This document shows positions 1 through 38,985 of a stretch of DNA of 64,000 nucleotides, one piece after another. The stretch is taken from positions 12,779,888 through 12,843,887 of the forward strand of contig CM051005.1 of assembly GCA_027704905.1 (NCBI GenBank), in the 5' to 3' direction. Made by a program: the position numbers and the translations under genes. Under the pieces are notes generated by a model. The model had not been told where the DNA came from. It ran no database searches and saw nothing but the letters and a program-made list of their open reading frames with translations. The first letter of the stretch is position 1. Every line of letters starts with the position of its first letter. The stretch is from Muraenolepis orangiensis. Lineage: Eukaryota; Chordata; Actinopteri; Gadiformes; Muraenolepididae.

Positions 1-1
1 G

Positions 2-21413
<21,412 letters not shown>

Positions 21414-21500
21414 CAACCCCCACCCACCCACAACAACCCTTTTGAAACCCACACACACACACACAGACTTTTGAAAGACTGCCTCAACTCTTGGTGACCA

Positions 21501-21504
<4 letters not shown>

Positions 21505-21559
<55 letters not shown>
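21505..21559. repeat. (GT)27 in yeats2 3' UTR
   Basis: 92 bases after the stop codon. Confidence 0.95.
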
Positions 21560-21562
<3 letters not shown>

Positions 21563-21877
21563 ATTTGATGCTGCTCAACAGCTGCTGAAGTTGTTTGGAA
21601 CTGAAAAACAAGAACTACAAAGACTACAAAACCATTTCCTCGTTGCTTTAGTGCCATTGCAGGGTCATGTAGCACGGAGGGCCAATCATGTGCATCTTTT
21701 CACCTCGGCAACCAATCAGGGACGCACAATAGACCACCTGTTACTGAGAAAAACATACATAAGGGAATCACAGAGAGCCGACTAAACGCCGTATAGGACG
21801 CTGATCAGGGCGACGCCCACCTGCTTTAGGGACGTCGGACACACACTAGTGGTACTGTATTCACTCGCCTGACCGTA

Positions 21878-21883
21878 AATAAA
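21878..21883 (+). other. yeats2: Candidate yeats2 polyadenylation signal (AATAAA)
   Basis: AATAAA about 465 nt after the stop; a 3' UTR ending here would contain a GT repeat (21505-21559). A second AATAAA at 23285-23290 could give a longer 3' UTR. The choice is inferred. Confidence 0.4.
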
Positions 21884-21913
21884 AGGACTCTGCCTTTTTC
21901 CTTTCTGTAACCG

Positions 21914-22746
21914 CCACAGACCATGGAACCATGTCGTGCCCGTGTTCAGGGTAGAGTCGAGTACTGTTGTTGTTGTTGTTCGTCCGTAGGGAAAGGGAAG
22001 TGTTCTAGGCCCGAGTGTCGCTTAATACGTGTGGATTTAATTTATTTGTTCTCCCCTCACAATCACACACATTATCAGCAAGGTGATCGCGGTGAAACGC
22101 ACGACGTCGGGTCTGTTCATCTACTGGCCCCCGAGATGTCGGTTGACAGCTGATGTAGATTATAGTGGAGAGCAGGTTCAACATGTTGAGAGCCATTGGC
22201 AGTCGCTAATGTAATTAGGAGCTTGAGTAACTTTGTTTTTCGCCGGGCAACCGATGATCCGGAACGACGAACCGTGGCATGCCTCATTTTCATCCGGAAG
22301 ATTCTAGGGCGCGCCCCTCTGGCATCCGTTGTGCGTTGGGATGACAGGCTAGCGATGCTGTGATTATGTGTGGGTGTGATGGGCCTGGCGATGCTATTAT
22401 CCAGTGTGACTCTGATAGGCTATTGCTGCTAACCACAGTGTTGGGTTGTTTAAACAGTTTCATTCTCCAGACAGAGGTGTGTGAATGTGTGTGTGTGGTG
22501 TCTGTCAAGAAAATGCATACGCGTGTTGGCCGTTTCTTAACAACACAGGCCTGATGGAAATGTCACTTATACCTAATGACACAGTCAGCTAAACCATGTT
22601 TATTATTAACTTTTACTGAGGCTGCTGGCGAACTTCTGCAGTCCATGGAATAAGCCACTTAATAAGTCCTACTGTTAATGTTGTTGAGTCAAAGGTGTGT
22701 GTGTGTCTGTATGTAAGTGTACGTGTGTGTGCGTGTGCATATGCAC

Positions 22747-22809
<63 letters not shown>

Positions 22810-23518
22810 CATGTCGACTCTCCATTAAACTAATGAGCTTTGAAGGTCAGTGAAACAATTCATGTTTTGTAGAAGTATTTGAAGCACCCTAACTTATCAC
22901 CCATAACGTGTACCCAGTGTATATGATCAAGATAATTCAGATGAAGGCGTTCTGATGCTTATTTTTATACCTAGATGCGTGCCAGTGGTGATGTGCTAAT
23001 GGTAATGTAGGTAGGTGTGTGTGTGTGTGTGTGTGTGTGTCAGGTGACCAGTGTATGTTTGTGGGTGAGTGTCGCTGATGTTGCGTGGGGGGATTGTGAG
23101 GGAGGTATTAATATTCGTATTATGTTAATATGTGAATGGGGGCAGAGTCGTGGTTTGGGCCCGGGTGAATGTCGTATGTTTTGAAGGTTTGTGTGGAAAA
23201 TACTTGTGGGGGGGGTGTAAATTTTTTTTTTCTTTCTTTTCATTTTTTTTCAGTGCACAACACAAATCTAATCCATATTCTTGTAATAAAAAAGTAAAAA
23301 CCTTTTGTTCAAGGACAATGTTGTTGCCTATTTAATGACACTCTTATAATGGTTCCGTGTGTGTTTTAAATTAGCTTTGGTGATTGTTATTGCAGGATTG
23401 TTAGATGACAGCTCCATTTATATTGAGCTATGTATACGTTTTTACTACGGTTTTAGTAGCAAGTATTAAAAGGGACAATGGGATCTAGCTGAAACTTAAA
23501 AAATAATGGCAAAAATGG
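21914..23518. other. yeats2 3' flank or extended 3' UTR, no other gene seen
   Basis: No coding exon recognised. Contents are a GT microsatellite (22749-22807) with a variant GT/GC lead-in from 22695, a short GT run at 23014-23040, and AT-rich sequence with AATAAA at 23285. It may be 3' UTR if the distal signal is used. Confidence 0.4.
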
Positions 23519-24680
23519 CAGGTTTTGTCATGTTTTTCCTTTTATTTTCTTAAACAACAAATTTACAAAATAATAGATGGAACCATACTTTTTCAAAAGT
23601 GTAAACTAATGAAATAGAACGGAAAAGTGATTTATTTGTACTTTACAATTAATAAAATACTAGAAGGTTTCTAAACACTAAAGGTCAACAAAGTGCATTG
23701 AGCATAAACCCAAACTATATATTTTTTTTTTATACAGCCGATCAACCAACTGTCCGCTAGAAACAGGACATCTTAATCAGTCAGGTACACACAAATACAC
23801 ACCAACACGCGGAGCAGCCATGATGTCGTGCACCGACAAAGCTGATGAAATGTTTTCTTTTTCATTTTTTCAAACTGTTCCCTAACATGCATATTTAAAT
23901 ACCACAGACGGTAGTAAGCAGAACACAACAGGAAAGGATTTGCTTGTCATTCATTCTGTGCTGAATACCGAAGAGGCAACAGGCCTCTATGGACAACCAC
24001 CACCCCCCGTTTGTACACACACACACTATAGCCGACTGGCACAGCCCGCATTTCCCCCTTGCATAGATTAGATCATGGTGTGGAATTAACTGAACATTTC
24101 TTCATTTTTGTTGGTGTCTAGGATTTCAGCCGGACCAACGCAGAAGGGTTCGCGGTGGTCGTTTTGTGTCTGATCGTGTTAAAAGACTCTGGGGCCGCTC
24201 TGAAAGAGAGCGGAGGGGTTCGGAGACGGCCTGGTCCTCACAAGGGGGTCCTGTGGAAACACAACAACAACACACACACACATGTTAGATATTTAGACAC
24301 ATGCAAGAAAGAGGTACCGCAAGAGCAAGGGAGTTTAGCTTGCTTTGGCCCCCTTGTGCGGGGTTTATGATGGACGGTGGATGTATTGGTTGGTGAATGA
24401 AACTGAGCGACACGACACTGGAAATACAAGAACACCATCTATTGATGTCTGTCAATCAATACACTGCAGTCCTGCTGGGTCACTGCTATATGGGTCATAC
24501 TACTTTATATTTAAAACATGTTTTTTTTTTATTTTGTTTTTCTTTTCAAATTGTATGTAGGCCTAATCAAAGAATGCAATCACTAAGCCTAGTCTTAGTC
24601 ATTCTGCTGGTCCATCAGTAATCTCAGTATGCCTACACACCACCAGACATTGTAGTCACTGCATAGTGTAAAGTTAGGGG

Positions 24681-24864
<184 letters not shown>

Positions 24865-25041
24865 TCTTGTTGGTGCTCTGCCAGATCTGCCTTTCTCCCA
24901 AATGAGATTCTCGTTTCAAGAGGAGTGCAACATGCAGCAAAATCTCATTTTACCAGAGAGAGCAGCTTAAATCCATCATCTGTTACTCACTTTCTCTCTG
25001 TTTTCCCCCCTCCATCTTAGTCTCTATCTGCATGCGTTCTG

Positions 25042-25086
<45 letters not shown>

Positions 25087-25529
25087 CTGTAGTCCCAGGC
25101 AGCGTGGGAAACGGGAGAGGATCCCAGTGAAAGGAGGGGAGGGGGGGGGGGGGGGGAAGGAGTGAGAGTGCGAAAGTGAGGGAGTGCACAAAACAAAGAG
25201 AGAGCCGGCTTGTGCTTCAGAGGGGGGGGGGTCATGATGGATGACAGGAAGATAGATGAAGGAGGTGAAGATCCAGAGGTGGATCTTGAGGCGTGGCACA
25301 CCGCTTCTTGCTACCCCTGTAAGCCGTGTTGTAGTGTATTGTATTTCATGGACTCTGTGAGGTCTGAGAGCACATTTCTTTCCCGACGTAAGCGGTATAT
25401 CAACGGGGGGCTTGCAGAGACACACCAAGAACCAAAAACTGCTGCCATGTTCATTTTTTTGTGGACCAAACAAATGGCCCGTTCGTGTTTTGCCAACCTT
25501 CTGCTCACACACTGGTGATTACACGGTGT

Positions 25530-25532
<3 letters not shown>

Positions 25533-25622
<90 letters not shown>
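25533..25622. repeat. (CA)45
   Basis: Uninterrupted. A CT run (25044-25083) and a poly-G run (25139-25156) precede it. Confidence 0.96.
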
Positions 25623-25625
<3 letters not shown>

Positions 25626-26040
25626 GTGTGCAAGTTCTCCTAAATCAGTGCTTTAAAAATACACCGCTACTGGCCCTCAGTTCACATCCCACAATCCCTT
25701 GCAGTGACATCCCTTAGCATTTAGCGGACAGAATGAAAACACAAACAAATGTGTGGTTTGGTACCAATGGAGGCTATGTATTCAGTCGGTGCCAATTCAA
25801 TCCGGGCAAATTGCTGATAAGAGTAATGGGGTGTTAATCTCTCGAAGCCTCAACTCTTCCCTAATGAAAAGCAAGAGTTCAGTTTGATTGTTCGGAATGT
25901 CGTCGCTATAACAACATTCACAGCGAGAGGGGGGGGGGGGGGGAGTCAGTGATGAGTCTGCCCCAAAAAAGGTTTTTTGGTATCTGGGGTGGATTATTCT
26001 AAGATCACTGGCAGGTTACTTAGCCTGGAGTTATTTGACT

Positions 26041-26135
26041 GAGTTCCGGGCCAGGATAGCGTAGCAAAAACTCTCAACCGAAAGGTACCGGGTTCCATCC
26101 CCAGCATCCAGATGCAAGTTTCTTAAAAGGAATTG
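26041..26135 (+). mobile_element. tRNA-like SINE head, second family
   Basis: ggccaggatagcgtagcaaa and box B aggtaccgggttccatcccc resemble a tRNA head, but the body differs from the main SINE. Confidence 0.5.
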
Positions 26136-26278
26136 TTTTCCCATTTTCAATCAGCTTTGTTCCGTTACAATTTTTTCCAGTATTCAGTTTTGCAAATTAG
26201 TTTGCCATTTGAAGTCTGACGGATGACGCGCTTTGCGTCGTTTCCTGTCATCCGCTAGACTTTTGCCGGCTCTAGAGC

Positions 26279-26390
26279 TTTTGTTCGAACTGTTGTTATC
26301 TGGTCATGTAGCACCAGTTCTCTAGGGCTGTTGTTCCAACTGTTGTTCTCTGGTCATGTAGCCCCAGTTCTCTAGGGATGTGGTCCTGTA
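26279..26390. repeat. Two-copy 58-bp tandem duplication
   Basis: ctgttgttatctggtcatgt + agcaccagttctctaggg occurs twice with a third partial copy (gtggtcctgtagcaccaatt). Confidence 0.75.
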
Positions 26391-27787
26391 GCACCAATTT
26401 CCAAAATACTTCTTTGATGCGCTATATTCCTGCTCCTGACTTACAAGCGTCCAAATTCCCTCGTAAGTCCCTTTGGATTTAAAAAGTTGTGAAAACAGGG
26501 GGTGAGGAATGTCGTGCACTGATCTTGGTTCTGTCTGATGTTATTAATAGAGGACCATAGGGTCTCACAGGTTTCACAGGATAGAGCGTGCCATCTTTTT
26601 GGGTGTTGGAGGAGTGAATTCCCCAGCACTCCCTTAACTGGGGCGCGGGTATTAATAATACACCGTGTGACCCACAACTGACACCAATCACCCGGCATCA
26701 CAGTCAGAAAACACCCCGGCTGTAGAAAGTGTCAGCCTGATGACTGACACTTTCGCACTTTTTCCACACAACACAGCACAACACAAACACAATGCAATAC
26801 AATTAAGAAATAAATAAACAAATAAATAAAACCTTGCAGTAAGCATCTCTGTAACTACTATTTAATGGGTTACGGCAAGGACGGCCACTAGCTCCTGTTG
26901 GACCGGGTCAAAAAACCCTCGACTGGCAGGTTGCATAGGCTGACACCCTTGCAGAAAATTGTTTCACTACACCCACCAGCTCCATCCTCCGGTGTCACGA
27001 CACAGGGATGGGTGGATAGGGCTAGCAGGGCGAGCGCCGTGCTCACGGTAATCTCCCCATGAACAAAAATGAAAAAAAAGATCTAGCCGGCTTCCAGAGC
27101 GAAAATCCTCTTTGCCCTGTCCGACTTCACTGAGCTCCCATCTAATCTTCCCGTCACTCTTTTCTCTCTGTTCATCCGAGTCCGTCTCGGCCCGAAAAAA
27201 CATAAATCTGAGATAAAAAGATTTAAAAATAATTATCGACCATTGAATATTTAGCTTACTTATTATTTTTTTCCGTCTTGTCACAGAGGCCAGGCAACCC
27301 CCCCCCCCCCCTCCCTCCCTTATTTAGTTTCCAGGTCGGGAGCGGAGCGGTGGAACCAGCCGAGCGTTACCTAACGCAGTCGGCTGCTGACCTGCTTTTA
27401 AACAGCTGGGTCACTTTGAGCCTGTGTGGAGGGACAAGAGCGCTGTGTCACTCCTCCCAAAGGCGGCACAGGAGAAGGGCCCTCAGGCTCTACTGGCCCC
27501 GCCTGGGAGACGGTGGGCAGATGACTTTGAGGCGCTGGCTGGCTGGCTGGCTGGCTGCGACTAAAAAACCCAGTGGTCTCCTTTTAACCCTTTAGTGGAA
27601 TACAGAGGAAATAGTTACTATTGGCTCGGTAAGATGGAGGAGTTTGTGGTTGTTTGCGGCGATGCCCTTTTATCAAGTTTTCCGTGACCTTTTCAATGGA
27701 TGTGACATTCAAAACTAAACCAAAAAACACGACACAGTGTTTTTTTCTTTTCTAGAGAAAGAATATGTTTCTCTTTTTTGCGCTCAC

Positions 27788-28169
27788 CTCTGTCGGAGCG
27801 GAGCCTCCGAGCTGGTTCCTCTCAGACGGTTGGTTCTGCTGGAGGCCGGGGTTGGGGAACAGGGTACCGGCTGCAGGGGTCATGGTCCGTGCGCATGGCT
27901 GCATCACGCAGCCCGACTGTACGTTGGGGATGGTGGTGTTGGTAGTGGTGGAGGTGGTGGTGGCCACAGCGGTGGGGGTGGTGGCCACAGCGATGGGGGT
28001 GGTGGCGGTGGGGCTGGTGAACCTGTGGCTCTCCCCGCTGAAGTCAGCCTGGTAGCTGGTCTCGGGGGTCAGCGGGCCCGTCTGGTTGTGGGAGCCCATG
28101 TAGGGAGAGGGCTGGCTCCTTCTGGTGCTCTTTGCCGGTGTGGCTCCTGACCACGGTCTGTACTCTTGC
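27788..28169 (-). CDS. map6d1: map6d1 exon 2
   Basis: Acceptor tttcactcccaccag, start G-CAA-GAG completing Arg. It ends ACAGAG|gtgagc (phase 0), a strong donor. If unspliced, the frame would stop 11 codons on at 27752. It encodes QEYRPWSGATPAKSTRRS, a second module TSYQADFS, then a repeated T-A-T-T-P segment and a Pro/Asn/Gln-rich tail. Confidence 0.9.
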
Positions 28170-29122
28170 CTGGTGGGAGTGAAAGGCATACATTCAACCA
28201 CTTTTCTGCTTCTTGGGTGAGACCAACACTTGACACAAACTGGCCCCTGGTTGGTTGGATGGATGGATGGATGGATGAGGGTTTCATCATTTGACCATCC
28301 ACTTTAGTGAGCTGTGATCATCAATAAGCATTTCAAGTCATGGGTTGTGACTACTCCAACACACCATTTCTATACCAGCTTGCCTACTTAAATGATTAAA
28401 TAATGAACAATTAAAGAACATAAATCATCAATGAAGTAAAGGTTATCATAAGATAAAGGTGTGTGCTAGTCAATTTGTACACTATGATACTACTGATGGA
28501 GAGGACAGCGACAGCTTCTACAATTCATAATGTGTGGTTCTGAACGGACAGCGATAGAAGAACAAATATGAGACAACCTGTATGAACTGGTTTTGGCAGT
28601 CCCTGCGTTTTGCGGCTCCGCCAACTTTTGCCCCCTGCCCCCCTCGTCCCTCTCGCCCCTACGCCCCTGTCCGGGCTGGTGGTGACTGTTTACCGGACTG
28701 TCCGCAACACTGCCGGACCTGCCGGCAGACCCGTCACTAATCCATGGGAAATTCTCCTTTCTGGGAATAGGCCAGGGCTTGAAATCCTGCTTGTATTGCG
28801 TAACACTGGGGAAAGGCACGTCGGGTGGATGGTAGTCCTCCCGGGGCTTGTAACTGAGCTCTCTTCGACCCCTGAAAGAGCCCCGACTTGAAGTCCCGAT
28901 GCAATCGACGATTGCCCGGGGAGGTCCGCTTTGGTCCGGGGTTAAGGAGCTGCTGCTCCTCGGGAGGCGGTCCGTGGGCACTTGTTTGGTCACAGATCGC
29001 ACCTCATGCTCAGCGATGTCTGAATAGTTTTGGATGGTGAGCGGAACCGAAAGATCGGATTTGTCAAACTGATTCCAGAATCGAGCCAAACAGCAGACTC
29101 TGCTGATACACGGCCAAGCCAT
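27788..29122 (-). CDS. map6d1: MAP6 domain-containing protein 1 (3' end unresolved)
   Basis: MAP6D1 (SL21) is a small MAP6/STOP relative that binds and stabilises microtubules through Mn modules and is anchored to Golgi membranes by N-terminal palmitoylation. Exon 1 is 29122-28578 and exon 2 is 28169-27788 (phase 2 junction, AG+G = Arg). The first residues MAWPCISRVCCLARFWNQFD are almost the same as human, including the three cysteines at 5, 10 and 11. Two Mn-like modules are visible: VTQYKQDFKPWPIPRKENFP in exon 1, and SYRQEYRPWSG across the exon junction. A third weaker one, TSYQADFSGESHRF, lies in exon 2. At about 309 residues before the last exon it is longer than human (199 aa from memory), with a Thr/Ala-rich insert. 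Orientation and place after yeats2 match human 3q27. The last exon was not identified. Confidence 0.93.
28578..29122 (-). CDS. map6d1: map6d1 exon 1 (start codon)
   Basis: ATG at 29122-29120 is chosen because the palmitoylation motif CISRVCC follows directly. The exon ends TACAG|gttgtc in phase 2. The middle of the exon holds Arg/Ser-rich sequence and the first Mn module; the end reads AGTAKTSSY. Confidence 0.94.
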
Positions 29123-30424
29123 CGCCCCAGTTTTTTGTTGTTGTACAGCAAATGAATAAGAATGAAATAAATTACATTTTTTTTAAAAGGATGGAAACGA
29201 AAAAAAGCCACAGATCGAAACCTTGCATAGAAATACGCCAGAGACTTTCGCATGCAGGTCCATCCCTGAGAGAGACCGAGCACCGTATACTGTATCAGCC
29301 CATGTCACCAGCAGCACCCAAATGAAGAAAAGAAGAAAAAAAAACCCACACAACACAACACAACTGAGCACATCGCGCCCCATCTGTCCGGGACAGTCAA
29401 TGAACAGACCAACGCCCACGTGGTCTGTGCGCCTGATCCGACCCAGCAGAAGAGACCTCTAGGCTGCAACAGTATCATTGTTTCATCTTTTGGCAATCAA
29501 TTTTTTATTTTTTTCTCCTACATACAATTTTTAAAACTTTAGCGACATGATATCAAAATCAAATATCAGTTGACAAGTGACTAGTTGGCTGTAATGTCAA
29601 CTATAGGCTACTTACTTCCACAGGTGTCACTTAACGTTACCTGGTGGTTGGGTGTATAGCAGGTTGGATAAGCACCCCCGTGGATAATGTCTAAGATATG
29701 AGAATTATAGGTATTTTATATAGTCCTCGACGTTTTTTATTGTTGACATATTTAAGAGTAAACATGAACATAAATTTGGCTGACACATTTTCTTATTGGC
29801 TAATGAATGAATTATGTCCCATAATATGTATTCACTACTCGCGTATTTGCGGCAGTTGTTGTGGACAGCAGTAGACCTACCAATCTGGGAAATATTGAAA
29901 TATTGAAGCATACCTGTAATCCAAAATAAGATGCCCTAGCAGTATGGCAGAAGAATAGTCTATCGTCTGTGTTTTTTTGGATGATCTGAGATTGAGGGAG
30001 AAAATGATAACTGGCAGTGAGACACTGCCATCTGCTGGGAGAACGAAAACATTACGTCCTTCCAAAGTCCAGTTCCTTATCTCTCGTAACGTTAGCGTGA
30101 CTGTGGTTACACATACACCAATACACCTAATTATCTACTTTTAAGAAGGAGCCTCGGGTCAATAGTTAATTCATCCGGTATTCTGGTTAGTAAGGAATGA
30201 GACTAGACTGCAGAGACTCTTGCTAAGCTGAGAAGTAGCAACTTATGAATACATTGATTGTGCAGCAGTTGGGATATTCTGTGGTCTGACTCCTGTTTAT
30301 GTTATTCACCCATAATGGCTATTTAGAAACATAATTGTGCAATGATTTATTCATGCCATGCTGCTAGAAGACCGACTGGGAAAAAAATGCATGCAATAAT
30401 ACTTTTCCAAAAAATATTTATGTA
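29123..30424. other. map6d1 upstream region and ACSM 3' flank
   Basis: No further coding exon seen. The first 350 bases hold the map6d1 5' UTR/promoter, with a repeated CAACA segment near 29350. The rest is AT-rich single-copy-looking sequence without a repeat I recognise. Confidence 0.4.
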
Positions 30425-30430
30425 TTTATT
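30425..30430 (-). other. acsm3: ACSM polyadenylation signal (AATAAA, minus strand)
   Basis: TTTATT on the plus strand reads AATAAA on the coding strand, about 120 nt after the stop, a normal 3' UTR length. Inferred from position. Confidence 0.6.
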
Positions 30431-30548
30431 TTTCACTTTTGTGTGTAGACACTCTACACACAAACAGTTAATATATCTGTATAAAATATGCTTTATACGG
30501 AAAAAAAACAACTGCTTTTTGTTTTAAAATATAAGCTGCATTTACATT

Positions 30549-35542
<4,994 letters not shown>

Positions 35543-36084
35543 CTAGATTCTCAGAGAAACAAAACAAGCAAGGAAGGCGGACAATTAGGCGTGCACGTTA
35601 TTGCATGTTATTGACCGAAAAGTACCCTTTGTAAATACAGAAAGCAATGTCTACCTCGACATACTCGGAATGACATTCGGCGTTGGTCGTTGGTTTGCGT
35701 GTATATTATTCTGCATGAGAACAATGTCTAATCCGAGTCCGATAAGACACCAAAGAAAAGCATAGGCGGAGTTTGGCATTTGCGCGCGGGAGGGGGGAGG
35801 GGGGGGGGGAATCCATTTTTAACTGACGTCAGTAAACAGTCCCAAATATAGAGAAGGAGCGCATTTAGGCCGCGCCCAACACCACAATAGATCAGTCTCC
35901 ATTGACTTTGCATTGCGGTTTTTTACTTATGACAAAAAACTGAAACATGCCTTGAAGCTGCTTTGTGACAGGATGCTCAACCAACAAGATAAAGAACCCA
36001 GAACTACATTTTTACAAACTGCCAAATCGAAAAAAGGAATTATTTACCTGGTTGGTAGTGCAACCCCCAATTTCAATTTTCCTA
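35543..36084. other. ACSM upstream region
   Basis: It holds the ACSM 5' UTR and probable promoter (GC-rich patch with a poly-G run near 35790-35810), then AT-rich sequence open on the plus strand from 35913. That frame has no recognised homology and runs into a LINE fragment. Confidence 0.4.
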
Positions 36085-36825
36085 CCGTGAGAACAGGAGC
36101 ACGGATCTCCTCAGCCCTTCACTCTGCTCTCTCCCACCTGGATGAGAGCAACACCCACGTGAGAAGGCTGTTTATCAACTTCAGCTCAGCATTCAACAAC
36201 ATCATCCCCTCCAAACTCATCCGCAAACGTGGTGACCTTATGGAAACCAATAATCTTAACACTAACCCCTCTGTTTGTAACTGGTTATTTGCTGGTTATT
36301 TTCAACTCGGCTCACCAGCGTCTCTTCTCCCTAAGGAGAGCCCACCTGTCCCCTCAGATTCCGGTGAACTTTTACCGGTGTGCCATTGAACGTATCCTCC
36401 GTTTCCGACCGGAAAGCGCTGCAGAGGGTGGTGAAAACCGCCCAACGCATCGTTGGATTACCCCTCCCTGCAATTAACACTACCCACCACAAATGGTGTC
36501 TGAGGAAGGCACAACAAATAGTCAAAGACCCCTCTCACCCCAACCATGGACTGTTTTGCCCTCCTCTCCTCCGGGAGGCGTTATAGAAATCTTTGTTCAA
36601 AGTCAAGCAGGCTAAGGAACAGCTTCTTCCCCTCAGCTGTCATCTCTCTGAACTCTGTACCACGATGACTTTTACTTTTTACATATTTTACATGTTATTC
36701 ACAACAACTGTACATTATATATAAACCATGCACTTTACTGCAACATTTGCACTCTGGTTAGATGCCAAATTCCTTTCGATGTACTGTACTTGTGCTGTAC
36801 ACTGACAATACATTTGAATCTAACA
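36085..36825 (+). mobile_element. L2-like LINE fragment, internally deleted
   Basis: Reverse-transcriptase remnants in two frames: ALHSALSHLDESNTHVRRLF with INFSSAFNNIIPSKL (RT motif A region), then a jump to the element's C-terminal block VVKTAQRIVGLPLPAINTTH and CLRKAQQIVKDPSHPNHGLF. It ends with gtgctgtacactgacaatac, an L2-like 3' end. The catalytic FADD block is missing. Confidence 0.8.
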
Positions 36826-36939
36826 TTTTCTTACATTTATCAAAATATTTGGATATCTATATACCAGATATTTTTGGATTGGAACTATTTTAGACTAGAT
36901 TTTAGACTCGATTCAGTAATACATTTCGGCCACTAGGGG

Positions 36940-37211
36940 GGGGGGGGCAATGCCGTAAAAACGATTACGTTAATATGACGTTTTTGAAAGCCATTGAAGC
37001 CATACTATCACATTGACTTGCAAACAAACAAACAAACAGCACATTTTTGACAGCAAACTTATTTTCCCCCACATGAACCCATGGGGCACTACCGTCAATG
37101 CCTGTGACTGCCATCTACAGACTGCCATGTGGTGGCAGCAATGTGCCGTAAGGCATCCGGGCAAACGGAAAATAACAGAAGAAGAAGAAGAAGAGTCACG
37201 TTGGACCACAC
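36940..37211 (+). promoter_or_regulatory. Possible eef1akmt4 promoter and 5' untranslated exon
   Basis: A moderately GC-rich patch carries a GAA repeat (37182-37196) and ends gaacttc|gtaagt, a strong donor-like site at about 37211. A noncoding exon here spliced to caaag|gaaagacaccATG at about 37776 would give a normal gene start. Inferred only. Confidence 0.3.
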
Positions 37212-37622
37212 TGGGACTTGCAGGAGTGAGAACTTCGTAAGTGTCTTTTACAGCATAAAAGCATGTACGATATTGGAGGTTATGCTGATGCATGTATATG
37301 TATCAGCCGTGGTCCGTGTACGTTTTTTTGATAGTGTTATTGGATTAGATCAAACTCTTACCTACAAAACCAGAACGAGAACAGAGGAGAAAGCAGCCCT
37401 ACTTCAGAAGTGAGGGGGGGCAGATTGTTTTTTTATTGAATGATATTGAAAGATCTTTTTCTAAAACTGTTTGGATGCTTCACTTAGGCAAGATCAGTTG
37501 TTGATTTGTGTTTGTGATAATCAAATGGGAGATGATCTTTCAAAAAAAACCAATCTGTCCCACTCACTTCTGAAATGATGTCTACACCACTGCAAATGAT
37601 GGGCAGTCAAAGTTGTATGTGC

Positions 37623-37623
<1 letters not shown>

Positions 37624-37653
<30 letters not shown>
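37624..37653. repeat. (ATT)10
   Basis: Trinucleotide repeat upstream of eef1akmt4. Confidence 0.9.
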
Positions 37654-37654
<1 letters not shown>

Positions 37655-37787
37655 GCACTGAATGTGTGAGCTACATGCCAATGCAAGTGAAATATTCCTG
37701 CCAATATACTGTTAAATAATGTTTTGTCCACACATGTAACGTGTAAGTGTTATACCATTGATTTACTTTGGCCAAAGGAAAGACACC

Positions 37788-37951
37788 ATGGACCATCGTC
37801 CGGACAACAACTGTCAGTACAAAGACGCGGACTACTGGGACGAGAGGTACCAGGTCGAGGAGAGCTTCGACTGGTTGGGGGACTTCTCTAAATTCCAGCA
37901 TCTTCTGAAAAGCCTGATCGACAAGGATGACTCCATTCTGGTGCTCGGTTC
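37788..37951 (+). CDS. eef1akmt4: EEF1A lysine methyltransferase 4, first coding exon only
   Basis: EEF1AKMT4 is a class I SAM-dependent methyltransferase that modifies lysine 36 of elongation factor eEF1A. This exon starts at ATG 37788 (accATGg context) and encodes MDHRPDNNCQYKDADYWDER, then FDWLGDFSKFQHLLKSLIDK and SILVLG. Human has NCGYREVEYWDQRYQ, YDWFGDFSSF and RILVLGCGNS in the same order. SAM-binding motif I would be split by the intron. The donor is probably GGTTC|gtaaac; a weaker one (CTCG|gttcgt) lies nearby. No later exon was recognised in the remaining 26 kb, so the first intron is very long, the exons are diverged, or the assembly is interrupted. In human this gene can read through into ECE2; no ECE2 sequence was seen here. 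Confidence 0.88.
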
Positions 37952-38159
37952 GTAAACCTTTCTAGTTTGGTTTGCGATGAACTTCTAATGACATGTGTAT
38001 TAATGAATACTAATATCACTTTGGGTGGATGACTTTTAAGATTCGAGATTCATGCTTTCTCACCATTTTCTCACCCATTTATGAATTTCCTACAATTGAA
38101 CACTATATACTATGTACTATACTATACAACACTATACTATACCAATAATATACTATACT

Positions 38160-38640
38160 AATATACTATACTAATATACTATAAATACTGTACCCAATAC
38201 AAAGAACATTAAAGTGACTTTTAGATGATATATACAGTACATATGTTGAATTGAAAACATTTGAGAAACATTGCAGTAACAGTGCAGTAACTGTAATGGG
38301 TCCAGGAAGTCTAGCAAAGGTATGATAGTGTAATGTTAATAACAATGTTATGATAGTGGCAGCACTCCTAGCAGTTCAGTATAGGCGCACTGCCTGTGGA
38401 TAAAAACTGTCCTTGAACCTGGCAATCTTTTGTACCTTGTACGGATGCTGCGGAACCGGCGACCGGACCGCAAGGGGGAGAACATATGGTGCCCATGGTG
38501 ATCCCTTTGTGATAGAGATGGCCTTCTTCCAATCTATTCTATCTGTTTTTACCCCAGTATGTAGGCCGATGGTTCTGAAGGATATGAGTCTACTTTTCCC
38601 TCCGATATATTTGATGAATATATTTAGGAGACGATGAATA
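38160..38640 (-). mobile_element. LINE 3' fragment, same family as 46435-48075
   Basis: On the minus strand it encodes FKDSFYPQAVRLY-like sequence. Plus-strand blocks ataggcgcactgcctgtgga, ttgtacggatgctgcggaac and tgtgatagagatggccttct match 46735-46880. Intronic to eef1akmt4 if that gene continues. Confidence 0.75.
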
Positions 38641-38879
38641 GACACAATGACTACTAATGCTAAAGACGTCAATTGGAATGATGGTAGGCCTACACCAAGC
38701 TTATGGCTGCAAGATGTCACTGTACAATAATGATGACACATCCTAAGCTGTTCAGGTAACTGTACAGTTGTATAACTGTAGAGTTCCATAAAAACATTTG
38801 TTAAAAGTAATAATGTCATAAATCATATCATCCATCTTTATTGTTCTTTTTATTGTCGTTTGTATTGTGTATGTAGTAT

Positions 38880-38985
38880 TTTTTTTATAGTATTGTGTTT
38901 TAGAAATGTATACTGCGGGAGGGAATGGGGAGTAAGCATTCTATTGTACTTTTTGCATAAAAATCTCGAATCTCTTGAATGTTAC
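38880..38985 (+). mobile_element. Isolated LINE 3' end
   Basis: gtatactgcgggagggaat, gagtaagcattctattgt, aaaatctcgaatctctt: the terminal segment of the LINE family, on the opposite strand to the nearby 38160-38640 fragment. Confidence 0.6.

Noticed and set aside
37129..37413. 94-codon frame with an Arg run before eef1akmt4
   Set aside because: The Arg run is a GAA/AGA repeat and the frame does not join the eef1akmt4 exon; more likely 5' UTR or promoter.
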